Part shown: in pieces, positions 35,137-42,758 of the stretch
Numbering within the stretch: position 1 is the first letter of the stretch
Layout of the letters: each line of letters starts with the position of its first letter
DNA from: CAISIP01 sp031396205
Lineage (GTDB): Bacteria; Pseudomonadota; Gammaproteobacteria; Burkholderiales; Burkholderiaceae_C
Length of the DNA: 64,000 nucleotides
Direction: 5' to 3'
NCBI GenBank assembly: GCA_031396205.1
Contig: JANNKH010000022.1
Span: forward strand, 1 to 64,000
Notes under the pieces: generated by a model
The model's database searches: none
What the model saw: the letters and a program-made list of their open reading frames with translations, nothing else
Told to the model about the DNA's origin: nothing
Made by a program: the position numbers and the translations under genes

Positions 35137-35305
35137 AAATCATCGGCGATGTGAATCGGCGCCATGAGACTGGACGCGCCGATCGATGCGGGATGGCGCC
35201 CCGCGTTCACATCTGTGTCACCTGCGCCGGTGATGATCGCCCTGCGTCAGGAACGGTTGCCGATCGGGTCAACCAACCCAATGCCTGCGCGAGGAGCCTC
35301 ACACT

Positions 35306-35575
35306 ATGCGCCATTCTTCCCTCCCCATGATCTGGGGCCTGACAGCGCTGATCGCCGCCTACGCATCCCAAGCCGATTCGGCTGCGAACAAGCCGTTGGT
35401 CGAGGTGCCACGTGTTGCCACGGTCGGCAACTTGTCTGCTGCAGGCACGGCCGTCGCAAGCACGCCAAGCGATAGCGCCCGGTTGCCAGCGACGCCGGGT
35501 TCCACCGGTTCCATCCAGGGCATTCAGGATATTTCGTCGATGACCAGCGCGAGAGACAGGCGCGCTGCAAAGTAA
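35306..35575 (+). CDS. Small secreted protein of unknown function
   Basis: 89 residues. The N-terminus MRHSSLPMIWGLTALIAAYA then SQADSAA is a plausible signal peptide. The mature part (about 60 residues) is Ala/Ser/Thr-rich with no Cys and no family I recognise. A GGAG lies 12 nt upstream of the ATG. It stands between tpsA and phoD on the same strand. A minus-strand frame (35524-35862) overlaps its end but looks less genuine. Moderate-low confidence that it is expressed. Confidence 0.45.
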   Translation: MRHSSLPMIWGLTALIAAYASQADSAANKPLVEVPRVATVGNLSAAGTAVASTPSDSARLPATPGSTGSIQGIQDISSMTSARDRRAAK

Positions 35576-35847
35576 ATCGGATCTGAGAGCCAGCTCCCGC
35601 CGATCTGCCCGCCCTGCAACACCGTCAAGGTTCCGGCGATCGAGACACCGGCGACGCGCAAGGTATTGGCCGCCGCAAAGTAGAAGTCTTGCCCGGCTGA
35701 TCCGAATGGCCCATGTTTTGCAGCCTGCCGTGCCATGCAAGCTACACGATGCGGACCTAAATTGGAGGTCGTAGCGGACAAACGCCAAAACTGCCAACAG
35801 GCGGCAGGCGTCTGCCCGACGCTCCACCCAATCACCAAGGAAACTCC

Positions 35848-37539
35848 ATGGGTCGTCCACACCAGATCAAGCCACTTGCCAGCGGCACCAACCGGCGCAA
35901 CTTTCTAAAGCGCTCCCTTCCTGCGGCGATGGCTGCGTCCGCTGCACCGTTGCTGCTTTCGGCAGGGGCCCGTGCTTTTGCAGCGTCCCCTGACGATGTG
36001 TTCCAGCATGGTGTGGCCAGCGGAGATCCGCTATCGGACCGGGTCATACTCTGGACGCGCGTCACACCACGCATTGCCAGGTCCGTTGTCGCTGTGGGTT
36101 ATGTCGTAGCCACCGACCCGGATATGCGCAACGTCGTCAGGCGCGGCAACACCAAGACCCATACCAATCGGGACCTGACCGTCAAGGTCGACGTAACCGG
36201 ACTGCAGCCGCAGACAAGCTACTACTACCGCTTCAGTACCGAAGGCCAGAATTCGCCCGTTGGTCGCACCCGAACGCTGCCCCTTGGTGACGTCGACAGG
36301 CTGCGTATGGCCGTGGTCAGCTGCTCGAACTTTGCCTACGGCTATTTCAACGTCTACCGCCGCCTGGCCGAGCGTGCCGACATCGACATGGTCGTACACC
36401 TGGGCGACTACATCTACGAGTACGGCAATGGCCAGTACGGCAGCGCCCGCCCTTGCGAGCCGGCCGGCGAGATCGTCACGCTGAGCGACTACCGCACGCG
36501 CCACGCACAGTACAAGCGGGATCCGGACTCGCAGGCCATGCTGCGTCAGCACCCACTGGTCGCGATCTGGGACGACCACGAAACCGCCAACAACGCCTGG
36601 GTCGACGGTGCAGAGAACCACCAGGGTGTCACAGAGGGCAGCTGGCCGGCGCGGGTGGCGGCGGCCTTGCAGGCTTATTACGAGTGGATGCCGGTACGTA
36701 TCGTCGACGCCACGATGCCCCGCCGTAACAACCGTAGTTATGCCTTCGGCGACCTGGTGGACCTGATCCTGCTCGAGCAACGCCTGGGCGGACGCTCGGC
36801 GCAACTGGGCAGCAACATCGGCAGCGCCGCCGGCTATTTCATCCAGAGCGGTGCGTATACCGATCCGGCCCGCCAGTTGCTGGGTGCGGAGCAGGAGGCC
36901 TGGCTGTTCGACAAGCTGCGCACCAGCACCGCCAAATGGAAATTCATCGGCCAGGGTGTGATGTTTGCGCAGGTCAAGGTGCAGGGCGCTCCCAATTCCG
37001 CCGGCGCTGGCGTGTTCTTCAACTCCGACGCGTGGGACGGTTACCAACCGGCGCGCAATCGCGTCTACGACGTGCTCAAGGGCGGCGCAGGCCAGCCGCC
37101 GGTGGACAACGTCGTGATCCTGACCGGCGACATCCACAGCTCCTGGGCCGCCGACCTGTCGCAGGACCCGAACAACCCGGACACCGCATCCGGCGGCTAC
37201 AACCCGGCTAGCGGCGAAGGTTCGCACGCGGTGGAGTTCGTCGGCACCTCGGTCTCCTCGCCGGGAATCGACGACCCGGCCATCGCCGCCGGGACGATCG
37301 CCGCTTTGAGGCCTGCCAATCCGCACGTCAAGTACATCAACCTGAACAAGCGCGGCTACATGCTGATCGACGCCGATGCCAGCCGCTGCGTGTGCGAATG
37401 GTGGCATGTCGACACTGTCGCCAGTGTCAGCAGCGACGAGGCATTTGCCACTGCATTCGAGGTCCGCGACGGCAGCAACCACCTGGTGGTCGCATCACAG
37501 ACCGCGCAGCACGTCAATCCCCCCGCCCTTGCGCCCTGA
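35848..37539 (+). CDS. phoD: PhoD-like alkaline phosphatase / phosphodiesterase, Tat-exported
   Basis: 563 residues. The leader has a twin-arginine motif (TNRRNFLKRSLPAAMAASAA) ending near AFAA. The N-terminal PhoD_N domain (FQHGVASGDPLSDRVILWTR) is followed by the metallophosphatase core: VVSCSNFAYGYFNVYRRLA, VVHLGDYIYEYG, IWDDHETANNAW, GDIHSSWAADL and the C-terminal VEFVGTSVSSPG. PhoD enzymes hydrolyse phosphodi- and monoesters using Ca and Fe, outside the inner membrane, and are often induced by phosphate limitation. It starts a co-directional block with a 5'-nucleotidase and a secreted nuclease. I saw no convincing Pho box upstream. Confidence 0.93.
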   Translation: MGRPHQIKPLASGTNRRNFLKRSLPAAMAASAAPLLLSAGARAFAASPDDVFQHGVASGDPLSDRVILWTRVTPRIARSVVAVGYVVATDPDMRNVVRRGNTKTHTNRDLTVKVDVTGLQPQTSYYYRFSTEGQNSPVGRTRTLPLGDVDRLRMAVVSCSNFAYGYFNVYRRLAERADIDMVVHLGDYIYEYGNGQYGSARPCEPAGEIVTLSDYRTRHAQYKRDPDSQAMLRQHPLVAIWDDHETANNAWVDGAENHQGVTEGSWPARVAAALQAYYEWMPVRIVDATMPRRNNRSYAFGDLVDLILLEQRLGGRSAQLGSNIGSAAGYFIQSGAYTDPARQLLGAEQEAWLFDKLRTSTAKWKFIGQGVMFAQVKVQGAPNSAGAGVFFNSDAWDGYQPARNRVYDVLKGGAGQPPVDNVVILTGDIHSSWAADLSQDPNNPDTASGGYNPASGEGSHAVEFVGTSVSSPGIDDPAIAAGTIAALRPANPHVKYINLNKRGYMLIDADASRCVCEWWHVDTVASVSSDEAFATAFEVRDGSNHLVVASQTAQHVNPPALAP

Positions 37540-37583
37540 TGCGCACGACCATCGACATTGATTTCCAACTTTCGGAGCGCACC

Positions 37584-38225
37584 ATGCCACGCCATCCACT
37601 TTCCGCCGCCCTGCTGGGCGCCGTCCTGTCCATCGGCGCCGTCAACGCCGAGGCGGGCGCCTTCAACTTTTCCGGAGACCTTCGAAACAACACCGACCGC
37701 ATCAACATCGCGTTCGACGTGCCTGGCGGCGGCGAGGTCAAACTCTGGACCGACTCCTGGAACAACGGTCAGAACTTCGACCCCATCTCGGTGTTGTGGC
37801 GGCAATCGGGCGCCGACTATGTGCGGGTGCAGGAAGTCGACGACGACCACACGATTGCAGCCGGTCAGGGCTTCTACGATACCGGCATGGCGTTTGGCCT
37901 GCTGGCCGCGGGGCACTACCTCTATACGGTAGGCGCATCGTTCGTGGAGCCCTTTGCCAGGGGCAACCTGTTGTCCGAGGGCTATGCGCAGGACGGGACC
38001 ACCCCGATCCCCATTGCCTTGTGGGACCAGCCCAGCTACGACATCAACGCCAACGACCAGAAAGGCAGCCTGTACAGCATCCACCTGAGCGGTGTGCAGG
38101 GTGCGGCGATCGCAGCGGTGCCCGAACCCACCAGCGTGGCGATGATGCTGGCCGGGCTGGCCATCATGGGTGGCATCGCACGGCGTCGCAGCGGAGTGAA
38201 CCACCCATCCGAAGTCGCGGTTTGA
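37584..38225 (+). CDS. PEP-CTERM exported protein (DVUA0089-like)
   Basis: 213 residues. Signal peptide MPRHPLSAALLGAVLSIGAV then NAEAGA; the ATG at 37584 has GGAG upstream. The body (FNFSGDLRNNTDRINIAFDV, VKLWTDSWNNGQNFDPISVL) follows a known group of PEP-CTERM proteins that resemble DVUA0089, with a small beta-sandwich. The C-terminus has VPEPTSVAMMLAGLAIMGGI then ARRR. About ten more residues (SGVNHPSEVAV) follow the Arg cluster, which is longer than usual. It begins 44 nt after phoD and may be cotranscribed. Confidence 0.9.
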   Translation: MPRHPLSAALLGAVLSIGAVNAEAGAFNFSGDLRNNTDRINIAFDVPGGGEVKLWTDSWNNGQNFDPISVLWRQSGADYVRVQEVDDDHTIAAGQGFYDTGMAFGLLAAGHYLYTVGASFVEPFARGNLLSEGYAQDGTTPIPIALWDQPSYDINANDQKGSLYSIHLSGVQGAAIAAVPEPTSVAMMLAGLAIMGGIARRRSGVNHPSEVAV

Positions 38226-38278
38226 CCGGCGACGGCCACCGCTGGATGACGTTTAACCCGATCGAGATGGGAGAAGCC

Positions 38279-38623
38279 ATGCGCTGGTTCAAACCGAGAA
38301 TGCAGAGCATCTACAACATCCTGGGCCAGGCTGACCGGCCCACTCCGCCCGCGGCCAAGGCCCGGCTCGAAGCGGTGCGCCACAGCATGCTCGACATCAT
38401 GACCGCGGCCGGCCTCGATGTGCGGCGCATCGACCTGTTTACGAAGATCCGCTTCGCATTGACGGCCGAATCGCTGTGGTACGCCCGCAGCGACCTGATG
38501 TTCGCGTTGTCGGGCGTGTTGGGCGAAGAACGCGCCCACGCCCACATCATGGAAATCACCCGGCAATTCATCGGTTTGCTGCCCCAGGCGCGCCAAGCCA
38601 CACGGACCCGGCGACAACACTGA
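38279..38623 (+). CDS. Hypothetical 114-residue protein
   Basis: Start ATG at 38279 with GGGAGA 6 nt upstream; an in-frame ATG at 38246 has no such site. The protein (MRWFKPRMQSIYNILGQADR onward) is helical and charged, with no signal peptide, no membrane helix and no Cys. I do not recognise a family. It contains FTKIRFALTAESLWYARSDL and HAHIMEITRQF. It lies between two PEP-CTERM genes, so it may be a cytoplasmic member of the same transcription unit. The tail is Arg/Thr-rich. Confidence 0.6.
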   Translation: MRWFKPRMQSIYNILGQADRPTPPAAKARLEAVRHSMLDIMTAAGLDVRRIDLFTKIRFALTAESLWYARSDLMFALSGVLGEERAHAHIMEITRQFIGLLPQARQATRTRRQH

Positions 38624-38838
38624 CGTTTCGCCGCCAAGCCAGTCCTTGTGCCCTGCCACATCGGCACTCTTAAACCTGACGCGGCAGCGATGACCAGCTT
38701 GAGCCGATCGGACTATCGGCAGGCCGGTCCTGATTCACGCAACGGTAATCCAGATCGACGACAGTGGCAACGGCAGTCGCCGACCGGCCCGTGCGACACA
38801 CACTGAAACAGATTCAACCAATCAAGCAAGGAAAACCG

Positions 38839-39453
38839 ATGTTCCACCTCAAAGCAATCTCTGCGGTCACATTGACGGCGGCGCTGGCGGCCCCCGCCTT
38901 TGCCACCGACGTGGCGCTGCCCAGCGCAACCGGCGAGTCCGGCTATGGTGCCTGGACACAATTTAGCGTCGATGAATTCAGCGCGCAGACGTTTGGCGTG
39001 GAATGGATCGACAACGCCAATTCCTTGAGCCCCGACTTCGGTTCTCCGCTGACATTCACGTTCACGATCGCCCCTGGTTCGACCGCTAGCCTGACCGTGG
39101 TCGACGGCGGCTTCGCCGGTGACACATTTCGGGTCACCAATCTCGGCAGCCTGCTGGGCAGTACCTCGTCCGTGGCGCAGACCCGCTACGACACTGCGCC
39201 CGACATCGGCCTGGACTTCGAAGCCGCGCTCGCGAACTCTGCGTTCAGCCGCGCAACCTTTGCCCTGGACGCCGGCAACTACCGCATCAGCGGCGCGCTG
39301 GATCAGTCGGTGCTGCTCGACAGCACGCCGCTCAATGCCACCGTAGGCGCCGTGCGCCTGACCGTGTCGGCCGTACCCGAGCCATCGACGGTCGCGATGA
39401 TGCTGGCCGGCCTGGGCATGGTGGCCAGCCTGGTACGTCGCCGCCGCAGCTGA
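38839..39453 (+). CDS. PEP-CTERM exported protein
   Basis: 204 residues from the ATG at 38839, preceded by AAGGAAAA. Signal peptide MFHLKAISAVTLTAALAAPA then FATD. The body is a beta-rich domain (FGSPLTFTFTIAPGSTASLT). The C-terminus has VPEPSTVAMMLAGLGMVASL then VRRRRS, a perfect PEP-CTERM signal. Function unknown; probable extracellular matrix or surface protein. It lies 32 nt before the 5'-nucleotidase gene, so cotranscription is likely. Confidence 0.92.
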   Translation: MFHLKAISAVTLTAALAAPAFATDVALPSATGESGYGAWTQFSVDEFSAQTFGVEWIDNANSLSPDFGSPLTFTFTIAPGSTASLTVVDGGFAGDTFRVTNLGSLLGSTSSVAQTRYDTAPDIGLDFEAALANSAFSRATFALDAGNYRISGALDQSVLLDSTPLNATVGAVRLTVSAVPEPSTVAMMLAGLGMVASLVRRRRS

Positions 39454-39485
39454 TCGCACACCCACACCGACCTCTGGAGAACCCC

Positions 39486-41405
39486 ATGAAACTGCGCAAA
39501 CTCGTCTCGGCCCTCGCTGCTTCCGCACTGTCCCTGTGCCTGGGCGCCGCGATCGCAGCCACCCCGGCCCCGTTCGTGGTCAAGCTGATTGGCTTCAATG
39601 ACTACCACGGAAATCTGAAGTCGCCCGGTACGTTCGGTGTCAATACCACCATCCCGTCCACACAGCGGCCGGCTGTCGGCGGCGCCGAGTACCTGGCGGC
39701 CTATGTCGCGCGCCTCAAGGCGCAGAACCCGCTGAACGTGGTTGTCGGCGGCGGCGACTTCATCGGTGCGACACCGCTGATCTCGGCGCTATTCTTTGAC
39801 GAACCTGCCGTCGAAACCCTGAACAAGATCGGAGTCGAGTTCAGCTCCGTTGGCAACCACGAATTCGACAAAGGCAGCGCCGAACTGCGCCGCCTGCAAA
39901 ACGGTGGCTGCAAGATGACCAACGGCGTCGTTGAACCCAATAGCTGCAAGGGGCTGGGCTCGCGCACGCCCGGCAGCTTCGACGGCGCAAAATTCAAGTG
40001 GCTGGCGGCCAACGTCATCGAGACCGCCACGGGTCGCACGGTGCTGCCGCCTTACGGCATCAAGACATTCAACGGCGTCAAGATGGCCTTCATCGGCATG
40101 ACGCTCAAGGGTACGCCCGGCATTGTGACGCCCACCGGCGTTGCGGGTCTCGCGTTCCGCGACGAGGCCGATACCGTCAATGCGCTGGTGCCGCGCCTGC
40201 GCGCGCAAGGCATCGAATCGATCGTCGTGCTGGTGCACCAGGGTGGCTTCCAGACCAGTCCCAATGTCGGCGATATCAACGGCTGCGACGGCAACCTGAT
40301 GAACACCAATGGCACCGACTCGGATATCGGCAAGATCGTGGCCCGGCTCGACAATTCGGTCGACCTGGTTGTCAGCGGCCACACCCATGCCGCCTTCAAC
40401 TGCTCGGCCGGCACCGTCGACGTGCGCAACCTCGGTGGCGTTGTCACCAGCACGCCGCGTCCCACCGGCTTGCCCAACAAGGTCGGCCGTCTGATCCCGG
40501 TGACCAGCGCCAGCGCCTTCGGCCGGGTCCTGACCGACGTGGACCTGACCATCGACCCGGCAACGCGCAACGTGACGGCCGTGGCCGTGACGAACCGCCT
40601 GGTGGACCGCACGGATGCCGACATCAACACCGCCATTGCCTCTGATCCGTCGGTCCGGGACATCGTGGCCGGCTACGACACCCTGGTATCGCCACTGGCC
40701 GCCCAAGTCATCGGCAGCATCGCCGGTGCACTGCCCAACAGCGCAGGTCCCGATGGCCAAATGCCAGCCGGCAACCTGATCGCCGACGCACAGCTCAAGG
40801 CCACGCAACCGGCACCGCTTGGCGGCGCCGTGGCGGCCTTCATGAATCCCGGTGGTGTGCGCAACCCCGGCTTCACGGCTGCCAGCTATCCGCATGACGT
40901 GAGCTACGGCGAAGCATTCACGGTGCAGCCGTTCGGCAACAGCCTGGTGACGATGACGTTGTCCGCACAGCAGATCAAGAACCTGCTCGAGCAGCAGTTT
41001 GTGGGTTGCCTGGGCCAGGGCACACAGCGCATCCTGCAGGTGTCCAACGGCGTCAAATACCAATGGAGCGCTTCGGCGGCCGCCTGCTCCAAGATCCGCG
41101 AGTTGTCGATTACGCCGACCGACGTGACGAGCGTCCCGCCGACGGCTGCTGGCGCGCCCCAGGTGCTGGTCAGCAATGGGGTGGTCCTGAATCCGCTGGA
41201 AACCTTCCGTGTCACCGTGAACAACTTCATGGCCACCGGCGGCGACGGGTTCTCGGTGTTGCTGGGCGGGCAGAACGTTCTCGGTGGCGCACAGGACATC
41301 GATGCGCTGGTCGAGTATCTCTCCAGCGGGTATGCCGCTCCCGCAGGCCCGTACGACCAGACCGACCCCGTTTTCGGGTTGCCGCGCGTGGTGCGCCTGC
41401 CTTGA
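39486..41405 (+). CDS. Secreted 5'-nucleotidase / bifunctional metallophosphatase (UshA-like)
   Basis: 639 residues. Signal peptide MKLRKLVSALAASALSLCLG then AAIAA. The metallophosphatase domain starts VVKLIGFNDYHGNL (the D-x-H metal site) and includes GGGDFIGATPLISALF, SVGNHEFDKG and VSGHTHAAFNC. The C-terminal 5'-nucleotidase domain includes MNPGGVRNPGF and SYGEAFTVQPFGNSLVTMTL. It dephosphorylates nucleoside 5'-phosphates outside the cytoplasm, giving nucleoside and phosphate. The reaction fits with the nearby PhoD and extracellular nuclease, and the nucleosides with the PNP/DeoC operon at 7112-11337. Confidence 0.93.
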   Translation: MKLRKLVSALAASALSLCLGAAIAATPAPFVVKLIGFNDYHGNLKSPGTFGVNTTIPSTQRPAVGGAEYLAAYVARLKAQNPLNVVVGGGDFIGATPLISALFFDEPAVETLNKIGVEFSSVGNHEFDKGSAELRRLQNGGCKMTNGVVEPNSCKGLGSRTPGSFDGAKFKWLAANVIETATGRTVLPPYGIKTFNGVKMAFIGMTLKGTPGIVTPTGVAGLAFRDEADTVNALVPRLRAQGIESIVVLVHQGGFQTSPNVGDINGCDGNLMNTNGTDSDIGKIVARLDNSVDLVVSGHTHAAFNCSAGTVDVRNLGGVVTSTPRPTGLPNKVGRLIPVTSASAFGRVLTDVDLTIDPATRNVTAVAVTNRLVDRTDADINTAIASDPSVRDIVAGYDTLVSPLAAQVIGSIAGALPNSAGPDGQMPAGNLIADAQLKATQPAPLGGAVAAFMNPGGVRNPGFTAASYPHDVSYGEAFTVQPFGNSLVTMTLSAQQIKNLLEQQFVGCLGQGTQRILQVSNGVKYQWSASAAACSKIRELSITPTDVTSVPPTAAGAPQVLVSNGVVLNPLETFRVTVNNFMATGGDGFSVLLGGQNVLGGAQDIDALVEYLSSGYAAPAGPYDQTDPVFGLPRVVRLP

Positions 41406-42613
41406 ACCTGCACCGGGTCAGCGTTGTGATGGGTGCGGCGGTATGGATGATGGGCGCTGCACTGGCCCATCCCGAAGCGGCGGCGCCGCAGCAGTCCGCG
41501 GGTCGCTCGGCTGTATCGCTGACGGACACCCGGGTTGGGGTTGGCAGCACCGACCGGATGGCGGCGCGCGAAGCCCTGCTCGAGGCAGCAGAAACGGCGT
41601 TGGCGCGCGGCATGGTGGCGCCAGCCATCCTGGGGTTCGAGAAGGCGGCCATGCTGCTGCACGCCGCCGACAGCGAAATGGGTCTGGTGCGCGCCTGGAT
41701 GCAGGCAGGCGAATACCGGCGCGCGTTGGCGTTCAGCGCCCACACCTCGGGCGCGCACCGCGACGCGCCTGACGCCGCAGCCCTGTATGCCTGGACCCTG
41801 CGCCTGGGCGGACAAACCGATTTCGCGCGCAAGGTGCTGGACGAGGCGCTGCAATCGGCGCCAGACAACGCGGTGCTCGAGGCGGTGCATCAGGCGTTGG
41901 GGTCTGCGGCGCCAACAGCGTCTGAATTGATGCTGGCCCTGCCCCACCGCATGGCACCGCAGTCCACGATGCAAGACGACCGGGCCCAGCCACCACCCGC
42001 AGCGGCACGGCTATTGTCCAGTGGCATCCTGCTGGACCAGGGCCGACGTGCACTGGTGCCCATCACCATCGTGGACGGCATGCGCCAGTTGTGGGTACGC
42101 AATGGTCTGGGCCGTACCAGCGCGGCCGTGGTCGAAGCCACACCACAGGCGCCGGACGGAACCGTGCTGGCGGTGTTGCGCCTGTCCAGCCCGCTGCAGG
42201 TGGAGACGACGCCATGGGCCGAGCGCGATCCGTTCGCCGGCAGCCCCGGGTTCAGCGTCGCCTACGCAGCCGGCAGCGCGGCGACTGCCGCATGGCCGTG
42301 GTTACACCAGGGATTCTTCGGCAGCCTGCAGGGCAGCCTGGGCGCTCGCAGGCTCGGCATCCCGTTGCCGGCAAACGCCAACGGAGCCGCCGTATTCGAT
42401 AGTCTTGGTCGACTGGCCGGCATCGCCGTGAACGACACGAACAGCAAGCCTTTGCTGGTGCCGGTGTCTCTCTTGCGCGTGGCGCTGCGCGATACCCTGG
42501 AACCAACAGCCCCGGTGCCGCAACCGGCCAAAGCCACCGGCGCGCGCATGCCGATCGATGAAGGCTACGAGCGTGCGATGGGCGTAACCTTGCAGGTCAT
42601 CGGACTACCGTGA
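41402..42613 (+). CDS. Exported protein with TPR-like N-terminus and trypsin-like C-terminus
   Basis: 403 residues from the TTG at 41402, which overlaps the stop of the 5'-nucleotidase (TTGA). This start gives a proper signal peptide (MNLHRVSVVMGAAVWMMGAA then LAH); an ATG at 41429 would lose the basic n-region. Residues about 50-180 resemble TPR helices (ALLEAAETALARGMVAPAIL, ALYAWTLRLGGQTDFARKVL). Residues about 200-370 have a degenerate trypsin-fold look (SSGILLDQGRRALVPITIVD, VFDSLGRLAGIAV), with no visible catalytic triad. Function unknown. The overlap suggests coupling to the 5'-nucleotidase. Confidence 0.6.
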   Translation: MNLHRVSVVMGAAVWMMGAALAHPEAAAPQQSAGRSAVSLTDTRVGVGSTDRMAAREALLEAAETALARGMVAPAILGFEKAAMLLHAADSEMGLVRAWMQAGEYRRALAFSAHTSGAHRDAPDAAALYAWTLRLGGQTDFARKVLDEALQSAPDNAVLEAVHQALGSAAPTASELMLALPHRMAPQSTMQDDRAQPPPAAARLLSSGILLDQGRRALVPITIVDGMRQLWVRNGLGRTSAAVVEATPQAPDGTVLAVLRLSSPLQVETTPWAERDPFAGSPGFSVAYAAGSAATAAWPWLHQGFFGSLQGSLGARRLGIPLPANANGAAVFDSLGRLAGIAVNDTNSKPLLVPVSLLRVALRDTLEPTAPVPQPAKATGARMPIDEGYERAMGVTLQVIGLP

Positions 42614-42627
42614 CAACGGCACTCTTA

Positions 42628-42645
42628 GGCCCCCTATCGGGGGCC
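42628..42645. terminator. Hairpin after the TPR/trypsin-like gene
   Basis: Perfect stem GGCCCCC / GGGGGCC around a 4-nt loop TATC, 15 nt after the stop at 42613. No T tract follows, so it is either a weak terminator or a 3'-end stabiliser. Confidence 0.5.
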
Positions 42646-42758
42646 GGTATGGTCCGATCGAACCCTATTCGGGCGGGCAGCTCCGTCGGGATGTCATGTG
42701 CACTTCCTACCATGCGTGCAATCGGTCGGCGCAATGCACCGAACCATTGGAGTCTTTG

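Noticed and set aside
35524..35862. A minus-strand frame of 112 codons (MWTTHGVSL...)
   Set aside because: It has no clear start site or family and overlaps a small plus-strand gene and the phoD upstream region. It cannot be excluded fully but is not supported.
36031..37482. A 483-codon minus-strand frame over phoD
   Set aside because: It is the antisense of a well-supported PhoD gene; no family pattern.
39789..41063. A 424-codon minus-strand frame over the 5'-nucleotidase
   Set aside because: It is the shadow of a gene with full motifs.
42690..42712. Pho-box-like TGTCAT before the extracellular nuclease gene
   Set aside because: A single half-site without a second repeat at the proper spacing; chance is likely.
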